Positions 62,635 through 64,000 of a stretch of DNA of 64,000 bases are shown here, piece after piece (the stretch's first letter is position 1; every line of letters begins with the position of its first letter). The position numbers were made by a program, and so were the translations under genes. This stretch comes from Sulfurimonas aquatica (GTDB lineage: Bacteria > Campylobacterota > Campylobacteria > Campylobacterales > Sulfurimonadaceae). The stretch is from NCBI RefSeq assembly GCF_017357825.1, contig NZ_CP046072.1:2108001-2172000 (forward strand), read 5' to 3'. The notes beneath the pieces were generated by a model. It was given only the letters and a program-made list of their open reading frames with translations. It ran no database searches and was not told the origin of the DNA.

Positions 62635-64000
62635 ATGAAAATACCTTTCATAGACTCACTTTTTAAAAAAGAAATAAAACCTCTCAGTGTTCCTGATTCC
62701 ATACTTGTAAAAAAGTTAAAAGAACTCTCTTCGCAAACAGACATATCATTATACAAAGACATGGAAATTTATCACCATACTAAAAGTTTTCATATACCGC
62801 TTATGATGTTAGATGCTTCTCGTGGTCTTTATATTTTTGAAGCAAAAGATTGGACATTCGATGAATTAAAAAATGCAAATATTCAAAAAGCAGAGAATCA
62901 AACCTCTTCTCATGACACTTTAGCATTTCAAAATAGACAAGATATAATAAGAAAAAAATTCAATGAACTCACACACAGTGATGGAATACCTATTTTTAAC
63001 TACCTTTTGATGGAAAATTTAAATGCTGATGAATATGAGCATTTAAATGATTCATTTAAAGAGTTACTCCCTCGTGAAAAGATTATTTTTAGCGACTCAT
63101 CTCAAGGTGATATACTTAAAAAACTCCATGATGCATCAGCACCTCATAAAAATCTTTGTAATGTAAATGACACAATGGGAACACTGTTAACGCAGTATGC
63201 AATTTTAGATGATAGACTAAATCTTTATCTCTGTAGTGATGAACAGATCTCACTTATAGATCAAGAGATAGGTAAAGAAACAATTATAAAAGGTAGCTAC
63301 GGAAGTGGTAAAAGTAGTGTTTTACTTTTAAAAACAGTTGTTGAACTTTTTAACAATCCTCATAAAAAAATTCTAATTATAAAACCTACAGTACTTGCAT
63401 GTGATATCTTAAAGAAAAAACTCTTAGATATTATAGAACATGGGATTATTGAAGTTGACTTAACATCTGTAGAAATTTTAACTCCATTAGAGCTTCTAAA
63501 TAAGCATCAAGCTAAACTTGGAAGAGAGACACTTGATAATCTAGATATTGATAACAAACTCATGAGTAAATCATTTAATGTAGCTGATATTATCATGTGT
63601 GATGATGCAGATCATTTTTCTACAGATTTTATTGAATACTTAAAACATCTACAAAAGAAATCTCAACTTCTACTCATATATACTGATACTCAAGAGAGTG
63701 ACTTAAATAAAGAGTATAGAGTAGCAAGGGAGACTATCTCTTTTCATCAAACAAACCCTCATGCCAAGGCACTCCATATCATATCTACACTATTAGCAAA
63801 AGGTGAAGAAAATATAGTACTAGTTAGTAATAGTCTAAGTGCTCAAAAACTAAAAGATGATTTGGAAGACTTTATTGAGTATGAGCCAAAAATAGTAGAT
63901 AGTTCTCAACATATCATTAACCAAAGTAATATTAACTTCATATTTTGTACATATGCTGACCTCAATGAGCTCTCTGCAAAACATATTATTTTAATGGATT
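62635..64000 (+). CDS. P-loop helicase-like protein (partial, continues beyond window)
   Basis: 455 codons are visible, starting MKIPFIDSLFKKEI. Walker A GSYGSGKSS (about 222-230) and a Walker-B-like IIMCDDADHF (about 320-329) with IFCTYADLNELS later resemble superfamily 1 (UvrD/Rep-like) helicases, with an N-terminal domain of about 200 residues of unknown kind. The ATG at 62635 has no SD; TTG at 62614 is in frame and would overlap the hup terminator hairpin. The 3' end is outside the window, so domains after this cannot be judged. Confidence 0.7.
   Translation, partial: MKIPFIDSLFKKEIKPLSVPDSILVKKLKELSSQTDISLYKDMEIYHHTKSFHIPLMMLDASRGLYIFEAKDWTFDELKNANIQKAENQTSSHDTLAFQNRQDIIRKKFNELTHSDGIPIFNYLLMENLNADEYEHLNDSFKELLPREKIIFSDSSQGDILKKLHDASAPHKNLCNVNDTMGTLLTQYAILDDRLNLYLCSDEQISLIDQEIGKETIIKGSYGSGKSSVLLLKTVVELFNNPHKKILIIKPTVLACDILKKKLLDIIEHGIIEVDLTSVEILTPLELLNKHQAKLGRETLDNLDIDNKLMSKSFNVADIIMCDDADHFSTDFIEYLKHLQKKSQLLLIYTDTQESDLNKEYRVARETISFHQTNPHAKALHIISTLLAKGEENIVLVSNSLSAQKLKDDLEDFIEYEPKIVDSSQHIINQSNINFIFCTYADLNELSAKHIILMD

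Overview
The window is ordinary, gene-dense chromosome from a Campylobacterota (Epsilonproteobacteria) organism, most likely Sulfurimonas or a close relative. This rests on low GC content, short intergenic gaps, a lysA-HAD-pheA-hisC-fliF-fliG-fliH-dxs block next to lptF/G-pth-rplY that matches the known Campylobacter jejuni order, a dimeric all-alpha dUTPase, and a histidine kinase with the HQWRQPL H-box common in this phylum. I saw no rRNA, tRNA, CRISPR array, insertion sequence or prophage. The genus is inferred from recognised gene content, not from a database search.

Layout. 1-5390 (minus): a respiratory molybdoenzyme operon, ordered FeS subunit, NrfD-type membrane anchor, Tat-exported catalytic subunit, TorD-type chaperone (cut by the window start). 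5703-7943 (minus): hisD, a periplasmic thioredoxin-fold protein and aroK. 8086-13117 (plus): ctp protease, purC-purS-purQ, an SH3 membrane protein, plsC, crcB. 13107-18563: an orphan ABC ATPase, dut, a 57-residue Cys4 protein, and an ovothiol cluster (ovoA, a probable ovoB, a small ORF, a YhbP-like protein). 18597-20170: pgeF, an Rrf2 regulator and a DUF4395 membrane protein. 20265-31521 (minus): the conserved dxs/flagellar/amino-acid block. 31538-41452 (minus): rplY, pilT, tal, a bioD-pyrB-pabB-kinase operon, a hybrid kinase and ilvC. 41636-48219: a NYN/PIN-like protein, an acyltransferase-like membrane protein, then ruvX-mnmE-khpB-yidC-yidD-rnpA-rpmH. 48306-59992: clpB, nitroreductase, PLP enzyme, PpiC foldase, a second hybrid kinase, nth, cmoA, a tandem hemerythrin, a rhodanese and fba. 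60092-64000 (plus): a standalone class III nucleotidyl cyclase, a coiled-coil protein, an AT-rich region, a small HTH protein, a small basic protein, HU, and the start of a P-loop helicase-like protein.

Points most worth attention: (1) rnpA lacks any ATG, GTG or TTG start and seems to begin at ATT inside rpmH; (2) clpB has a near-perfect HspR (HAIR) operator lying on a consensus TTGACA-N18-TATAAT promoter; (3) ovoA and pgeF diverge from two overlapping -10 boxes, making pgeF an apparent leaderless mRNA, with two more such cases at 56145 and 61756; (4) ovoA is followed by a PLP lyase that is a candidate OvoB; (5) the class III cyclase keeps its catalytic residues but not the usual base-specifying pair; (6) the tandem hemerythrin has an exact 136-residue period with one iron ligand changed in copy 1. 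No clear-cut new multi-gene defence system is visible; the 60-64 kb end is the least explained part.
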